DNA of 64,000 nt from Megamonas funiformis (GCF_010669225.1 NZ_CP048627.1:1191292-1255291); one strand, 5' to 3'. Positions 9,219 through 19,102 are shown, numbered from the stretch's first letter. Made by a program: numbers and translations. Notes: a model not told the origin generated them from the sequence alone.

Positions 9219-10580
9219 ATGGCTATGAGTAATAAAATACACAAGTTTTATCAAAATGGAATGTATATATTATTAGATGTAAATAGCTCTACTGTACATT
9301 TAATTGATAAAACTGTTTATGATGTAATGGATTATTTTGATGGCACAAATGATGAAGAAGTAATTAAAAATTTGGCTGATAAATATGATGAAAAAGACCT
9401 TCGTGAAATTTTAGAAGAATTACATGAATTAATGGAACGTGGAGAATTATTTGCTCCTGATATTGATGTACCTCCATATTTTGGCGAAACAGGTCTTGTA
9501 AAATCCATGTGCCTTCTTGTAGCAGAAGATTGCAATTTACGTTGTAAATATTGTTTTGCTGGTACAGGTGATATGGGTCATGACCGTCGTTTGATGACAA
9601 AAGAAGTTGGTAAAGCTGCTGTTGATTATATCATTGCACATAGCGGTAAACGTAAACATTGCGAAATTGACTTTTTCGGTGGCGAACCACTTGTTAATAT
9701 GCCTGTTGTAAAATATGTAACAGAATATGTACGTCAAAAAGAAAAAGAAACAGGAAAAGTATTTAAATTAACACTTACTACAAATGGTGTTTTATTAAAT
9801 GATGAAAATATTAAATGGCTCAATGACAACAATATCAGCATGGTATTAAGCCTTGATGGTAGAAAAGAAGTTCATGATTATATGCGTCCTGATGTTGGTG
9901 GACATGGCACATATGATAAAGTTGTTAAAAACTTTAAAAAATTAGTTGATTCCCGTGATGGCAATAATTACTATTTACGTGGTACATTCACTAATCGCAA
10001 TATGGACTTTTCTAAAGATGTACTCAGCATGGCTGATGAAGGTTTTGATATTTTATCTGTAGAGCCAGTTGTATTAAAAGATTCTCCATATGGATTTACA
10101 AAAGAAGATTTACCAAAAATCTTTGCTGAATATGATAAATTAACAGAAATTTATTTAAAACGTAAAAAAGAAGGTAAAGGTTTCTTCTTCTTCCACTTTA
10201 ATATCGATTTAGAACATGGTCCTTGTGTTGCTAAACGCTTGAGTGGTTGTGGAGCTGGTCATGAATATTATGCTGTAGCTGCAGATGGTAATATGTATCC
10301 TTGCCATCAGTTTGCAGGCAGAGAAAATTACATGCTTGGAAATGTATTTGAAGGCGTAAAAAATAAAGAGCTTCCAAAAGAATTTAGAAAAACTCATGTA
10401 TTAAGCAAAGAAAAATGTCGTGATTGTTGGGCTAAATTCTTCTGTAGTGGTGGTTGTCATGCTAATGCTGACTTATTCCATGGCAATATCCATGAACCAT
10501 ATGAACTTGGTTGTGAATTACAGAAAAAACGTTGTGAATGTGCTATTGTAGTAAAAACTGCTGAAAAATTTGGTTTATAA
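9219..10580 (+). CDS. scfB: SCIFF maturase, radical SAM/SPASM thioether synthase
   Basis: 453 residues. An N-terminal RiPP-recognition-like domain (about 1-90) precedes the radical SAM core with CNLRCKYC (Cys105, Cys109, Cys112) and FFGGEPL. The C-terminal SPASM/Twitch region is Cys-rich (CGAGHEYYAVAADG, CRDCWAKFFCSGGC, then CELQKKRCEC) and should hold two further 4Fe-4S clusters. It installs thioether bridges in the adjacent six-Cys peptide. The ATG at 9219 is chosen over the ATG at 9225 because AGAGGTG is closer to it. Followed by a strong terminator. Confidence 0.96.
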   Translation: MAMSNKIHKFYQNGMYILLDVNSSTVHLIDKTVYDVMDYFDGTNDEEVIKNLADKYDEKDLREILEELHELMERGELFAPDIDVPPYFGETGLVKSMCLLVAEDCNLRCKYCFAGTGDMGHDRRLMTKEVGKAAVDYIIAHSGKRKHCEIDFFGGEPLVNMPVVKYVTEYVRQKEKETGKVFKLTLTTNGVLLNDENIKWLNDNNISMVLSLDGRKEVHDYMRPDVGGHGTYDKVVKNFKKLVDSRDGNNYYLRGTFTNRNMDFSKDVLSMADEGFDILSVEPVVLKDSPYGFTKEDLPKIFAEYDKLTEIYLKRKKEGKGFFFFHFNIDLEHGPCVAKRLSGCGAGHEYYAVAADGNMYPCHQFAGRENYMLGNVFEGVKNKELPKEFRKTHVLSKEKCRDCWAKFFCSGGCHANADLFHGNIHEPYELGCELQKKRCECAIVVKTAEKFGL

Positions 10581-10630
10581 TTCATTTATAAAAATGTAAT
10601 ATATTTTAATTAATATACGGTTTACACTTT

Positions 10631-10690
10631 GAAAAAGAATTTTTCTCTATAGAAGATAAAAAATACATCTTGGAGAAAAATTCTTTTTTC
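10631..10690 (+). terminator. Terminator after SCIFF maturase
   Basis: A 17-bp perfect stem (10631-10647 with 10673-10689) encloses a smaller AAGAT/ATCTT hairpin and ends in a T-rich right arm. It isolates scfAB from the glycolytic operon. Confidence 0.85.
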
Positions 10691-10796
10691 TTTACAAGAA
10701 AATATATTTTTATAAAAATTTTGTAAAGATTTTGTTAGATAAATTATTTTTATTAATAGGATAATAAATTTATAACGGAAAAACTGCTGATTTAGA

Positions 10797-10829
10797 TTGA
10801 CAATTTGATATAATTTATTGTATTATAAT
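10797..10829 (+). promoter_or_regulatory. Likely promoter of the glycolytic operon
   Basis: TTGACA at 10797-10802 followed 18 bases later by TATTAT (10821), which merges into TATAAT (10824-10829). The remaining leader to gapA is about 160 bases, unusually long. No cggR-like regulator gene lies upstream. Exact start site inferred. Confidence 0.55.
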
Positions 10830-10943
10830 CCTAGTGAAAAACTTAGACATATATTTGAATGATAATTTATGATTATACGTCTAGTGGTCTAATTAAGTTG
10901 TTATAAGCTAGAGTATGTATTTACATATTTTAGTTAAATATTA

Positions 10944-10970
10944 TTCCAGTAAACTGGAAAAATTTTTTTT
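10944..10970 (+). promoter_or_regulatory. Palindrome plus T-tract in gapA leader (operator or attenuator)
   Basis: TTCCAGT-AA-ACTGGAA is a perfect 7-bp inverted repeat (10944-10959), followed by AAA and a run of nine T. As RNA it gives a 6-bp stem with a TAAA loop and a U tract, i.e. a short terminator-like structure only about 10 bases before the gapA ribosome binding site (AGGGGG, 10979-10984). As DNA it could be a dimeric repressor site. Confidence 0.5.
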
Positions 10971-10994
10971 TACTTTTTAGGGGGTATTTTTAAA

Positions 10995-12008
10995 ATGGCA
11001 GTTAAAGTTGCTATTAATGGTTTCGGCCGTATTGGTCGTCTCGCTTTCAGACAAATGTTCGATGCAGAAGGTTATGAAGTTGTTGCAATCAACGACTTAA
11101 CAAGCCCAAAAATGCTTGCTCACCTTCTTAAATACGATTCTACTCAGGGTAGATATGAATATGCTGACAGCGTTGAAGCTGGTGAAAACTCCATTACTGT
11201 AAATGGTAAAGAAATCACTATCTATGCTAAACCAAATCCTGAAGAATTACCTTGGGGCGAACTTGATGTAGACGTAGTTTTAGAATGCACAGGTTTCTTT
11301 GCTTCCAAAGCTAAAGCAGAAGCTCATATCAAAGCTGGTGCTAAAAAAGTTGTTATCTCCGCTCCTGCTGGTAACGATCTTCCTACAATCGTTTTCAATG
11401 TAAACCATGAAACTTTAAAAGCTAGCGATACAGTTATTTCCGCTGCTTCTTGTACAACTAACTGCTTAGCTCCAATGGCTAACGCTCTTAATAAACTTGC
11501 TCCTATCCAGAGCGGTATCATGACTACAGTTCATGCTTACACTGGTGACCAGATGACTCTTGATGGCCCTCAGCGTAAAGGTGACTTACGTCGTTCCCGT
11601 GCTGCAGCTGTTAATATCGTTCCTAACTCCACTGGTGCTGCAAAAGCTATCGGTCTTGTTATTCCTGAATTAAACGGTAAATTAATCGGCTCCGCACAGC
11701 GCGTTCCTACCCCTACAGGATCTACTACTATTTTAGTAGCAGTTGTAAAAGGCCATGTAACTGTTGATGAAATCAATGCTGCTATGAAAGCTGCTGCAAC
11801 TGAATCTTTCGGTTACACTGAAGAACAACTCGTATCCAGCGATGTTATCGGTATGAGATTTGGTTCCCTCTTCGATGCAACTCAGACTATGGTTGCTCCT
11901 ATGGAAGATGGCAACACTCAAGTACAAGTTGTTTCTTGGTATGATAACGAAAACAGCTACACTAGCCAGATGGTTCGTACAATTAAATACTTCGCTGAAC
12001 TTAAGTAA
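10995..12008 (+). CDS. gapA: Glyceraldehyde-3-phosphate dehydrogenase
   Basis: 337 residues, the normal family length. NAD-binding GFGRIGR is at residues 9-15 and the catalytic Cys153 lies in SCTTNC; the C-terminus has WYDNENSYT. It oxidises glyceraldehyde-3-phosphate to 1,3-bisphosphoglycerate in the cytoplasm. Codon use is strikingly rich in C-ending codons compared with neighbouring genes, a sign of very high expression. First gene of the glycolytic block. Confidence 0.98.
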   Translation: MAVKVAINGFGRIGRLAFRQMFDAEGYEVVAINDLTSPKMLAHLLKYDSTQGRYEYADSVEAGENSITVNGKEITIYAKPNPEELPWGELDVDVVLECTGFFASKAKAEAHIKAGAKKVVISAPAGNDLPTIVFNVNHETLKASDTVISAASCTTNCLAPMANALNKLAPIQSGIMTTVHAYTGDQMTLDGPQRKGDLRRSRAAAVNIVPNSTGAAKAIGLVIPELNGKLIGSAQRVPTPTGSTTILVAVVKGHVTVDEINAAMKAAATESFGYTEEQLVSSDVIGMRFGSLFDATQTMVAPMEDGNTQVQVVSWYDNENSYTSQMVRTIKYFAELK

Positions 12009-12030
12009 TTTGATTTGTGCAGCCTTTTAT

Positions 12031-12060
12031 GGACCGGTCTTAAAAAGGCCGGTCCTATTT
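12031..12060 (+). terminator. Hairpin between gapA and pgk
   Basis: An 11-bp GC-rich stem (12031-12041 with 12045-12055, one G-T pair) with an AAA loop and a TATTTT tail sits 25 bases before pgk. Probably a partial terminator or mRNA-stabilising 3' end that raises gapA over downstream genes. Confidence 0.65.
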
Positions 12061-12084
12061 TGAATTTACGGAGGGTTTTATTTA

Positions 12085-13263
12085 ATGAATAAGAAATCTA
12101 TTAGAGACATTGATGTAAACGGTAAAAAAGTCTTTATTCGTGTAGACTTTAACGTACCAATGGACGAAAATCAAAACATCACTAATGACAAACGTATTCG
12201 TGCTACATTACCTACTTTAAATTATCTTTTAGAAAACAATGCAGCAATTATTCTTGCTTGCCATGTTGGTCGTCCAAAAGGACAGAGAGTTCCTGAATTA
12301 TCTGTTAAACCTATCGTTGCTAGACTTTCTGAACTCTTAGGTAAAGAAGTTAAATATGCTGAAGATTGTGTTGGCGAAGCTGCAAGTAAAGCTGCTGCTG
12401 ATTTAAAACCAGGTGAAGTATTACTTCTTGAAAACCTCCGTTATCACAATGAAGAAACTAAAAATGATCCTGAATTTGCAAAACAACTTGCTTCTTTAGC
12501 AGATGTTGCTGTTGATGATGCATTTGGTGTATCTCACAGAGCACATGCTTCTAACGCTGGTATCGCTCAGTATGTAGAAGTTGTTGGCGGTTTCTTAATT
12601 GAAAAAGAAATTCAGTTCATTGGTAAAGCATTATCCAATCCAGAACGTCCTTTCGTTGCTATCATTGGTGGTGCAAAAGTTTCTGACAAAATCGGTGTTA
12701 TTTCCAACTTATTAGAAAAAGCTGATGCAGTTGTAATCGGTGGCGGTATGGCAAATACATTCCTCGCTGCTCAAGGTAAAGGTATTGGTTCTTCTTTATT
12801 CGAAGAAGAAAAATTACCACTTGCTAAAGAATTACTTGCGAAAGCTGAAGAAAAAGGCGTAAAAGTATTCCTTCCTGCTGAAGTTGTTGTTGCAGATAAA
12901 TTTGCAGCAGATGCAAATCATAAAACTGTATCCGTTGATGAAGTTCCAGCTGACTGGATGATTCTTGACAATAAATTCAGCAAAGAATGCCAAGAAGCTT
13001 TAGAAAATGCAAAAACAATCGTATGGAATGGACCTATGGGTGTATTCGAATTTGATGCATTCGCTCATGGTACTGAAGATATCGCTCATGCAGTTGCTGA
13101 ATCCACTGGTATCAGCATTGTTGGTGGCGGTGACTCCATTGCTGCTCTTAAGAAAACTGGTCTTTCCGACAAAATTACTCACATTTCCACTGGTGGCGGT
13201 GCTACATTAGAATTCCTCGAAGGTAAACCAATGCCAGGTATTGCAGCTATTGCTGACAAATAA
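12085..13263 (+). CDS. pgk: Phosphoglycerate kinase
   Basis: 392 residues. RVDFNVPMD near residue 20 (substrate-binding Asp/Asn), GRPKG about residue 60, [10 protein letters not shown] about residue 193 and the nucleotide-binding GGGDSIAAL near residue 347 are all present. It makes ATP and 3-phosphoglycerate from 1,3-bisphosphoglycerate. GGAGGG precedes the ATG. Highly biased codon use like gapA. Confidence 0.98.
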   Translation: MNKKSIRDIDVNGKKVFIRVDFNVPMDENQNITNDKRIRATLPTLNYLLENNAAIILACHVGRPKGQRVPELSVKPIVARLSELLGKEVKYAEDCVGEAASKAAADLKPGEVLLLENLRYHNEETKNDPEFAKQLASLADVAVDDAFGVSHRAHASNAGIAQYVEVVGGFLIEKEIQFIGKALSNPERPFVAIIGGAKVSDKIGVISNLLEKADAVVIGGGMANTFLAAQGKGIGSSLFEEEKLPLAKELLAKAEEKGVKVFLPAEVVVADKFAADANHKTVSVDEVPADWMILDNKFSKECQEALENAKTIVWNGPMGVFEFDAFAHGTEDIAHAVAESTGISIVGGGDSIAALKKTGLSDKITHISTGGGATLEFLEGKPMPGIAAIADK

Positions 13264-13295
13264 TAAAAATAAATTATAAAGAGGTTGATTTGATA

Positions 13296-14048
13296 ATGCG
13301 TAAACCTATTATTGCTGGTAACTGGAAAATGAACAATACAGTAGCTGCTGGTACTGCTCTTGTAAAAGAATTAGCTCCACTTGTAAAAGATAACAATGCT
13401 GTAGATATCGTTGTATGCCCAACATTTACTGCTCTTGCTGCTGTTTGTGAAGCTGTAAAAGGTACTAACATTCATGTTGGTGCTCAGAACGTTCATTGGG
13501 AAAAAAGCGGTGCTTTCACTGGCGAAATTTCCGCTGAAATGCTCACAGAACTTGGCGTTGAATATGTTGTAATCGGTCACTCCGAACGTCGTGAAATGTT
13601 TGGTGAAACTGATGAATATGTAAATAAACGTGCAAAAGCTGCATTAGCTGCTGGTATTACTCCTATCATTTGCTGTGGTGAAACTTTAGAAACTCGTGAA
13701 GCTGGTACAACTAATGATTTCGTTAGTGGTCAGATCAAAGCTGCACTTGAAGGTTTAACTGCTCAGCAAGTTGCTAGCCTTGTTATTGCTTATGAACCAA
13801 TCTGGGCTATCGGTACTGGTAAAACTGCTACATTTGAACAAGCTGAAGAAGTTTGCGCTTGCATTCGTGAAACTGTTAAAGCTATGTTTGATGAAGCTAC
13901 TAGCGATGCTGTTCGTATTCAATATGGCGGAAGTGTAAAACCTGCTACTATTGATGGTTTAATGCAAAAACCAAACGTTGATGGTGCTTTAGTTGGTGGC
14001 GCTTCTTTAAAAGCTGCTGATTTCAGTGCTATTGTTAACTTTAAATAA
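13296..14048 (+). CDS. tpiA: Triosephosphate isomerase
   Basis: 250 residues. Lys11 in NWKMN, His95 in IGHSERRE, Glu167 in AYEPIW and the phosphate loop AIGTGK are all conserved, so the TIM-barrel active site is complete. Interconverts dihydroxyacetone phosphate and glyceraldehyde-3-phosphate. The ATG at 13296 (11 bases after GAGG) is preferred to the in-frame TTG at 13290. Separated from pgk by 32 bases, so cotranscribed. Confidence 0.98.
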   Translation: MRKPIIAGNWKMNNTVAAGTALVKELAPLVKDNNAVDIVVCPTFTALAAVCEAVKGTNIHVGAQNVHWEKSGAFTGEISAEMLTELGVEYVVIGHSERREMFGETDEYVNKRAKAALAAGITPIICCGETLETREAGTTNDFVSGQIKAALEGLTAQQVASLVIAYEPIWAIGTGKTATFEQAEEVCACIRETVKAMFDEATSDAVRIQYGGSVKPATIDGLMQKPNVDGALVGGASLKAADFSAIVNFK

Positions 14049-14185
14049 TTTTTATTATTGATGAACCGTGTGGCACATGGGGATTGCCTGTAATGCAGGA
14101 AGCACACATCATAGTAAATTATAAAATGATTTTAACTGGTGTGTGCTATGCTATTTTAAAATTAATAGATTGAGGTAGTGTAATA
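14049..14185 (+). other. Structured tpiA-gpmI intergenic region
   Basis: The 137-base spacer can form a small CCTG/CAGG hairpin (14087-14099) and a second stem of 11 bp (14101-14111 with 14137-14147, one G-T pair) with a 25-base AT-rich loop. There is no good U tract, so an mRNA-processing or stability element fits better than a terminator. No ORF of note is present. Confidence 0.45.
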
Positions 14186-15709
14186 ATGTCAAAACTTAAC
14201 GCTCCTGTTGCTTTAATTATTATGGATGGTTGGGGAGTTGGCGATGCTCAAAGCACAACTAATGCTGTTAATGTAGGTAAAACACCTGTTATTGATGGTT
14301 TAACAGCAAAATATCCTCATGCTCAACTTGCTTGCTCTGGTGAAGCAGTAGGTCTTCCTGATGGACAAATGGGAAATTCCGAAGTTGGTCATACAAATAT
14401 TGGTGCTGGTCGTATCGTTTATCAAGAATTAACACGTATTACAAAAGCTATACGTGAAGGCGCATTCTTCAAAAATCCTGTATTTTTGGATGTTATTAAT
14501 GCTGTTAAGAAAAACAATGGTGCGCTTCATTTAATGGGATTATTATCCGATGGCGGAGTTCATAGCCATAATAGTCATCTTTATGCACTCTTACAGCTTG
14601 CAAAACAAGAAGGCGTTGAAAACGTTTTCGTTCATGCTTTCCTTGATGGACGTGATGTACCACCATCTAGTGCTGCTGATTATTTAGCTGAGCTTGAAGC
14701 TAAATTAAAAGAAATTGGCGTTGGTAAAATAGCTACAATTTCTGGTCGTTATTATGCTATGGACCGTGATAAACGTTGGGATCGTGTTCAGAAAGCTTAT
14801 AATGCTATCGCTTTAGGCGAAGGTGTAAAACAAGCTTCTAGCGAACTTGCAATTAAAAATTCTTATGAAGAAGATACTACTGATGAATTTGTTGTTCCTG
14901 TTGTTGTTGGCAACTATGCAGGTATGACAAGCAATGATGGAGCTATTTTCTTTAACTTCCGTCCTGATAGAGCACGTGAACTTACTCATGCTTTTGTGGA
15001 TACTACTTTTGATGGCTTTGCTCGCAATGAAGATTTGAAAATTACATTTGCAACAATGACTCAATATGAAAAAGGTATGAATGTAGAAATTGCTTATAAA
15101 CCTGAGTCTTTAACAAATACTTTAGGTGAATATGTAAGCAAACTCGGTTATACTCAACTTCGTATTGCAGAAACTGAAAAATATGCACATGTAACTTTCT
15201 TCTTTAACGGCGGTATTGAACAGCCTTATGAAGGTGAAGATCGTATCTTAGTACCTTCTCCAAAAGTTGCTACTTACGATTTACAACCTGAAATGAGTGC
15301 TATTGAAGTTACTGATAAAGTTGTAGAAGCTATTTTATCTAAAAAATATGATTTCATCATTTTAAACTATGCTAATGGTGATATGGTTGGTCATACAGGT
15401 GTTATGGAAGCAGCTGTAAAAGCTGTAGAAACTGTAGATACTTGTGTTGGTCGCTTTGTAGATGCAATAAAACAAGTTGGCGGTACTGTATGTATTACAG
15501 CTGACCATGGTAATGCTGAAAAAATGTTAGATGAAGAAACTAAAGAAGCATTTACAGCACATACTACAAATCCTGTACCATTTATCGTAGTTTCTGATAA
15601 AGTAAAAGAAGTTAAAGATGGTGCTTTATGTGATATTGCTCCAACTTTATTGAAATTAGCAGGTCTTGAAGTTCCAGCAGAAATGACTGGAAAAGCTTTA
15701 ATCGATTAA
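14186..15709 (+). CDS. gpmI: 2,3-bisphosphoglycerate-independent phosphoglycerate mutase
   Basis: 507 residues, alkaline-phosphatase superfamily. MDGWG near the N-terminus holds the first metal-binding Asp, GNSEVGH (Ser65) holds the phosphorylated serine, and TADHGNAE near residue 440 and HTTNPVPF near residue 458 complete the two-Mn site. Converts 3- to 2-phosphoglycerate. Codon bias is weaker than in gapA/pgk. Confidence 0.98.
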   Translation: MSKLNAPVALIIMDGWGVGDAQSTTNAVNVGKTPVIDGLTAKYPHAQLACSGEAVGLPDGQMGNSEVGHTNIGAGRIVYQELTRITKAIREGAFFKNPVFLDVINAVKKNNGALHLMGLLSDGGVHSHNSHLYALLQLAKQEGVENVFVHAFLDGRDVPPSSAADYLAELEAKLKEIGVGKIATISGRYYAMDRDKRWDRVQKAYNAIALGEGVKQASSELAIKNSYEEDTTDEFVVPVVVGNYAGMTSNDGAIFFNFRPDRARELTHAFVDTTFDGFARNEDLKITFATMTQYEKGMNVEIAYKPESLTNTLGEYVSKLGYTQLRIAETEKYAHVTFFFNGGIEQPYEGEDRILVPSPKVATYDLQPEMSAIEVTDKVVEAILSKKYDFIILNYANGDMVGHTGVMEAAVKAVETVDTCVGRFVDAIKQVGGTVCITADHGNAEKMLDEETKEAFTAHTTNPVPFIVVSDKVKEVKDGALCDIAPTLLKLAGLEVPAEMTGKALID

Positions 15710-15800
15710 TATTATCTTATTGGCAGATTAAGTTTTAACATAAGATTATATTATTGAAATAAGAAAAACTATTGTTATTTTAAGTTTTAGTTTCATAAAC

Positions 15801-15830
15801 TTGAATAATGATATCATATAATGATATAAT
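15801..15830 (+). promoter_or_regulatory. Likely promoter for the NifU-like/GGGtGRT/pyk group
   Basis: TTGAAT (15801-15806), 18-base spacer, TATAAT (15825-15830), about 45 bases before the next start codon. The AATGATAT sequence is repeated here. Inferred from consensus only. Confidence 0.5.
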
Positions 15831-15874
15831 GTATATCGTGTATAAAATGTATATATTAAGGAGAGGAAACAAAG

Positions 15875-16573
15875 ATGATCTATTCACAAGAAGTGTCTAA
15901 TATGACATGTGTGGCAAAAGGCATTGAAAAACATGGCCCAGCTCCAATTCCTGAAGAAGGCAAATGGGTACAGGCTAAAGAAATTAAAGATATCAGCGGT
16001 TTAACTCATGGTGTTGGCTGGTGTGCTCCTCAACAGGGTGCATGTAAACTAACTCTTAATGTTAAAGAAGGCGTTATCCAAGAAGCTTTAGTAGAAACTA
16101 TTGGTTGCTCTGGTATGACTCATTCCGCAGCTATGGCTTCTGAAATTCTTCCTGGTAAAACTATTCTTGAAGCATTAAACACAGACCTCGTTTGTGATGC
16201 TATTAACACTGCTATGAGAGAATTATTCCTCCAGATTGTATACGGTAGAACTCAGACTGCATTCTCCGAAGGTGGTCTTCCTATCGGTGCTGGCCTCGAA
16301 GACCTTGGTAAAGGTTTAAGAAGCCAAGTTGGTACTATGTATGGTACACTTGAAAAAGGTCCTCGTTATCTTGAACTTGCTGAAGGTTATGTAACAAGAA
16401 TTGCTCTTGATGCAGAAGATCGTATCATTGGTTATGAATTCGTTCACCTCGGCAAAATGATGGAAATGATCACTAAAAAAGGTATTCCTGCACAGGAAGC
16501 TTTAGAAAAAGCAAAAGGTACTTATGGACGTTTTGCTGACGCTGCAAGATACGTAGATCCTCGTAAAGAATAA
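15875..16573 (+). CDS. NifU/IscU-like iron-sulfur cluster scaffold protein
   Basis: 232 residues. The central region resembles the IscU/NifU N-terminal scaffold (LTLNVKEGVIQEALVET, then GCSGMTHSAAMASEIL) with several Cys that could bind a cluster (residues in WCAPQQGAC, GCSG, LVCDA). It is longer than IscU and has its own C-terminal domain. AAGGAGAGG is at ideal spacing to the ATG. It is always plausible as a partner of the next gene, the GGGtGRT protein, 29 bases on; the pair has the same strong codon bias as glycolytic genes. Role in cluster assembly is family-based inference; no cysteine desulfurase lies nearby. Confidence 0.8.
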   Translation: MIYSQEVSNMTCVAKGIEKHGPAPIPEEGKWVQAKEIKDISGLTHGVGWCAPQQGACKLTLNVKEGVIQEALVETIGCSGMTHSAAMASEILPGKTILEALNTDLVCDAINTAMRELFLQIVYGRTQTAFSEGGLPIGAGLEDLGKGLRSQVGTMYGTLEKGPRYLELAEGYVTRIALDAEDRIIGYEFVHLGKMMEMITKKGIPAQEALEKAKGTYGRFADAARYVDPRKE

Positions 16574-16602
16574 TACAAGAAAATAGGAAGGAATGAAAAT
16601 AA

Positions 16603-17604
16603 ATGGCATTGTTTGAAAGTTACGAACGTCGTATTGACAAAATTAACAAAGCTTTAGACAGCTATGGTATCTCTTCTTTAGAAGAAGCTAAAAAAATCTG
16701 TGATGATAAAGGCATAGATGTAGCTAAAATCGTTAAAGATACACAGCCAATCTGCTTTGAAAATGCTTGCTGGGCTTACACAGTAGGTGCAGCTATGGCT
16801 ATTAAAAAAGGTACTACAAAAGCTGTAGAAGCTGCTAAAATTATTGGTGAAGGTTTACAGGCTTTCTGTATTCCAGGTTCTGTTGCTGAAAACAGAAAAG
16901 TTGGCTTAGGTCATGGTAATCTTGCATCCATGCTTTTAAGTGAAGATGCAAAATGCTTTGCTTTCCTTGCTGGTCATGAATCTTTTGCTGCTGCAGAAGG
17001 TGCTATTAAAATTGCTGAAAAAGCAAACAAAGTAAGAAAAGAACCATTAAAAGTTATTTTAAATGGTCTTGGTAAAGATGCTGCTCAGATCATCTCTCGT
17101 ATCAACGGCTTCACTTATGTTCAGACTCAGTTTGATTATGCTACAGGTGAAGTTAGTGTAGTTAATGAAACTGCATATTCTAACGGCCCTCGTGCTGCTA
17201 TCAAATGCTATGGTGCAGATAGCGTTCAAGAAGGCGTTGCAATTATGCACAAAGAAGATGTTGACATCTCTATCACTGGTAACTCTACTAATCCTACCCG
17301 TTTCCAACATCCAGTAGCTGGTTGCTACAAAAAAGAATGTATCGAAAAGGGTAAAAAATATTTCTCCGTTGCTTCCGGTGGCGGTACTGGTAGAACATTG
17401 CATCCAGATAACATGGCAGCAGGTCCTGCTTCCTATGGTATGACTGATACTATGGGTCGTATGCACTCTGATGCTCAGTTTGCAGGTTCTTCTTCTGTTC
17501 CTGCTCACGTAGAAATGATGGGTCTTATCGGTATGGGTAATAACCCTATGGTAGGCGCTAGCGTAGCAGTAGCAGTAGCTATTGAAGAAGCAATGAGCAA
17601 ATAA
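16603..17604 (+). CDS. GGGtGRT family protein
   Basis: 333 residues, named for the motif GGGTGRT found here about residue 264 in SVASGGGTGRTLHPD. There are Cys near residues 28, 52 and 56 (KKICDD, QPICFENACW), and a glycine/alanine-rich C-terminal end. No signal or membrane segment. The family is conserved in anaerobes and uncharacterised; it typically accompanies the NifU-like scaffold encoded just upstream, so an iron-sulfur-related function is the main hypothesis. High codon bias indicates an abundant protein. Confidence 0.85.
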   Translation: MALFESYERRIDKINKALDSYGISSLEEAKKICDDKGIDVAKIVKDTQPICFENACWAYTVGAAMAIKKGTTKAVEAAKIIGEGLQAFCIPGSVAENRKVGLGHGNLASMLLSEDAKCFAFLAGHESFAAAEGAIKIAEKANKVRKEPLKVILNGLGKDAAQIISRINGFTYVQTQFDYATGEVSVVNETAYSNGPRAAIKCYGADSVQEGVAIMHKEDVDISITGNSTNPTRFQHPVAGCYKKECIEKGKKYFSVASGGGTGRTLHPDNMAAGPASYGMTDTMGRMHSDAQFAGSSSVPAHVEMMGLIGMGNNPMVGASVAVAVAIEEAMSK

Positions 17605-17643
17605 AATTTATTTATTATTATTATTTAGGTGGGGATTTTAAAA

Positions 17644-19062
17644 ATGTTAAAGAAAACAAAAATCGTTTGCACAATGGGTCCTAACTATGACAATGGTACT
17701 GAACTTTTAGAAAACGTTATTGAAAACGGCATGAACGTTGCTCGTTTCAACTTCTCTCATGGTGACTATGCAGAACATGAAGAACGTATTAATAAAGTTA
17801 AAGAAGTTTCCAAAAAAATGGGTAAAACTGTATCTTTAATGCTTGATACAAAAGGACCTGAAATGCGTCTTGGCGATTTTGCTGAAGGTAAAGTATACCT
17901 TAAAAAAGGTAATAAATTCACTTTAACTAATGATGACATTCCAGGTGACGAAACTCATGTTTCCATCAATCACAAAAAACTTTACACAGAAGTTAAACCA
18001 GGTAATACTTTATTACTTTCTGATGGTCTTGTAGGTCTTCATGTTGACGAAATCGTAGGTAAAGACATCGTTTGCACAATTTTAAATGATGGTCCTATGA
18101 GCACTCGTAAACGTGCTGCAGCTCCTGGTGTATCCCTCGGTCTTCCTGCTATTTCTGAACAAGATAGAAACGATATCATTTTCGGTATTGAACATGATAT
18201 GGATTTCGTAGCAGCTTCCTTCATCCAACGTGCTGAAGACGTTGAAGCTATCCGTGCTCTTATTAAAGAACATGGCGGACACATGGAAATCATTTCCAAA
18301 ATCGAATGTGTTGAAGCTGTTAAAAATATTGATGCTATCATCGCTGCTTCCGACGCTATCATGGTTGCTCGTGGTGACCTTGGTGTTGAAATGCCAGCTG
18401 AAGAAGTTCCACTTATTCAGAAAGATATCATCAAAAAATGTAACAAACTTGGCAAACCAGTTATCGTAGCTACTCAGATGCTTGAAACTATGACTTCTAA
18501 CCCACGTCCAACTCGTGCAGAAGCTTCTGACGTTGCTAACGCTATCTTTGATGGTGCAGACGCTATCATGCTTTCTGGTGAATCCGCTAATGGTGATTAT
18601 CCATTAGAAGCTGTTTCTACAATGAACGTTATTGCTAAACGTGTAGAACAAGCTCTTGAATACAAAGAAATCTTCGTATCCAAAGGTTTCACTCATCACA
18701 ATGTTACTACAACTGACGTTATCGCTCATGCTACAGTACAGATGGCTTATGAACTTAGTGCACAAGCTATCATCACTCCAACTGAAAGCGGTTACACTTC
18801 TAAAGTTGTATCCAAATATCGTCCAAAAGCTACAATCATCGCTTATACTCCAAATGATCGTGTAGCTCGTCACTTAAATCTTCGTTGGGGCGTTGTTCCA
18901 GTAGAAGGTAAAGCTTGGGACGATGTTGATGAAATGATCGCAACAGCTACTGCTGCATCTGTTCGTCAGGGCATTGTAAAACAGGGTGATAAAACAATCA
19001 TCACTTCTGGTATGAAATTCGGTGAAGGTAACACAAGCACAATCCGTGTTCATACTATCTAA
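17644..19062 (+). CDS. pyk: Pyruvate kinase
   Basis: 472 residues, the short form without the extra C-terminal PEP-utiliser-like domain. KTKIVCTMGP at the N-terminus, ARFNFSHG, the catalytic-Lys segment IISKIE, and MVARGDLGVE plus ATQMLETM in the barrel are intact. Makes pyruvate and ATP. The ATG at 17644 is chosen: AGGTGGGG at 17627-17634 is its ribosome binding site, which rules out the in-frame GTG at 17629 lying within it. Followed by a strong terminator. Confidence 0.98.
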   Translation: MLKKTKIVCTMGPNYDNGTELLENVIENGMNVARFNFSHGDYAEHEERINKVKEVSKKMGKTVSLMLDTKGPEMRLGDFAEGKVYLKKGNKFTLTNDDIPGDETHVSINHKKLYTEVKPGNTLLLSDGLVGLHVDEIVGKDIVCTILNDGPMSTRKRAAAPGVSLGLPAISEQDRNDIIFGIEHDMDFVAASFIQRAEDVEAIRALIKEHGGHMEIISKIECVEAVKNIDAIIAASDAIMVARGDLGVEMPAEEVPLIQKDIIKKCNKLGKPVIVATQMLETMTSNPRPTRAEASDVANAIFDGADAIMLSGESANGDYPLEAVSTMNVIAKRVEQALEYKEIFVSKGFTHHNVTTTDVIAHATVQMAYELSAQAIITPTESGYTSKVVSKYRPKATIIAYTPNDRVARHLNLRWGVVPVEGKAWDDVDEMIATATAASVRQGIVKQGDKTIITSGMKFGEGNTSTIRVHTI

Positions 19063-19102
19063 TCGGATTTAGTAGATTTTAAACACATGTGTTAATGATT
19101 AA

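Noticed and set aside
17059-17508. 149-residue reading frame antisense to the GGGtGRT gene
   Set aside because: Shadow of a strongly codon-biased gene; no ribosome binding site and no family resemblance.
18039-18362. 107-residue reading frame antisense to pyk
   Set aside because: Same cause: biased codons on the sense strand open the opposite frame.
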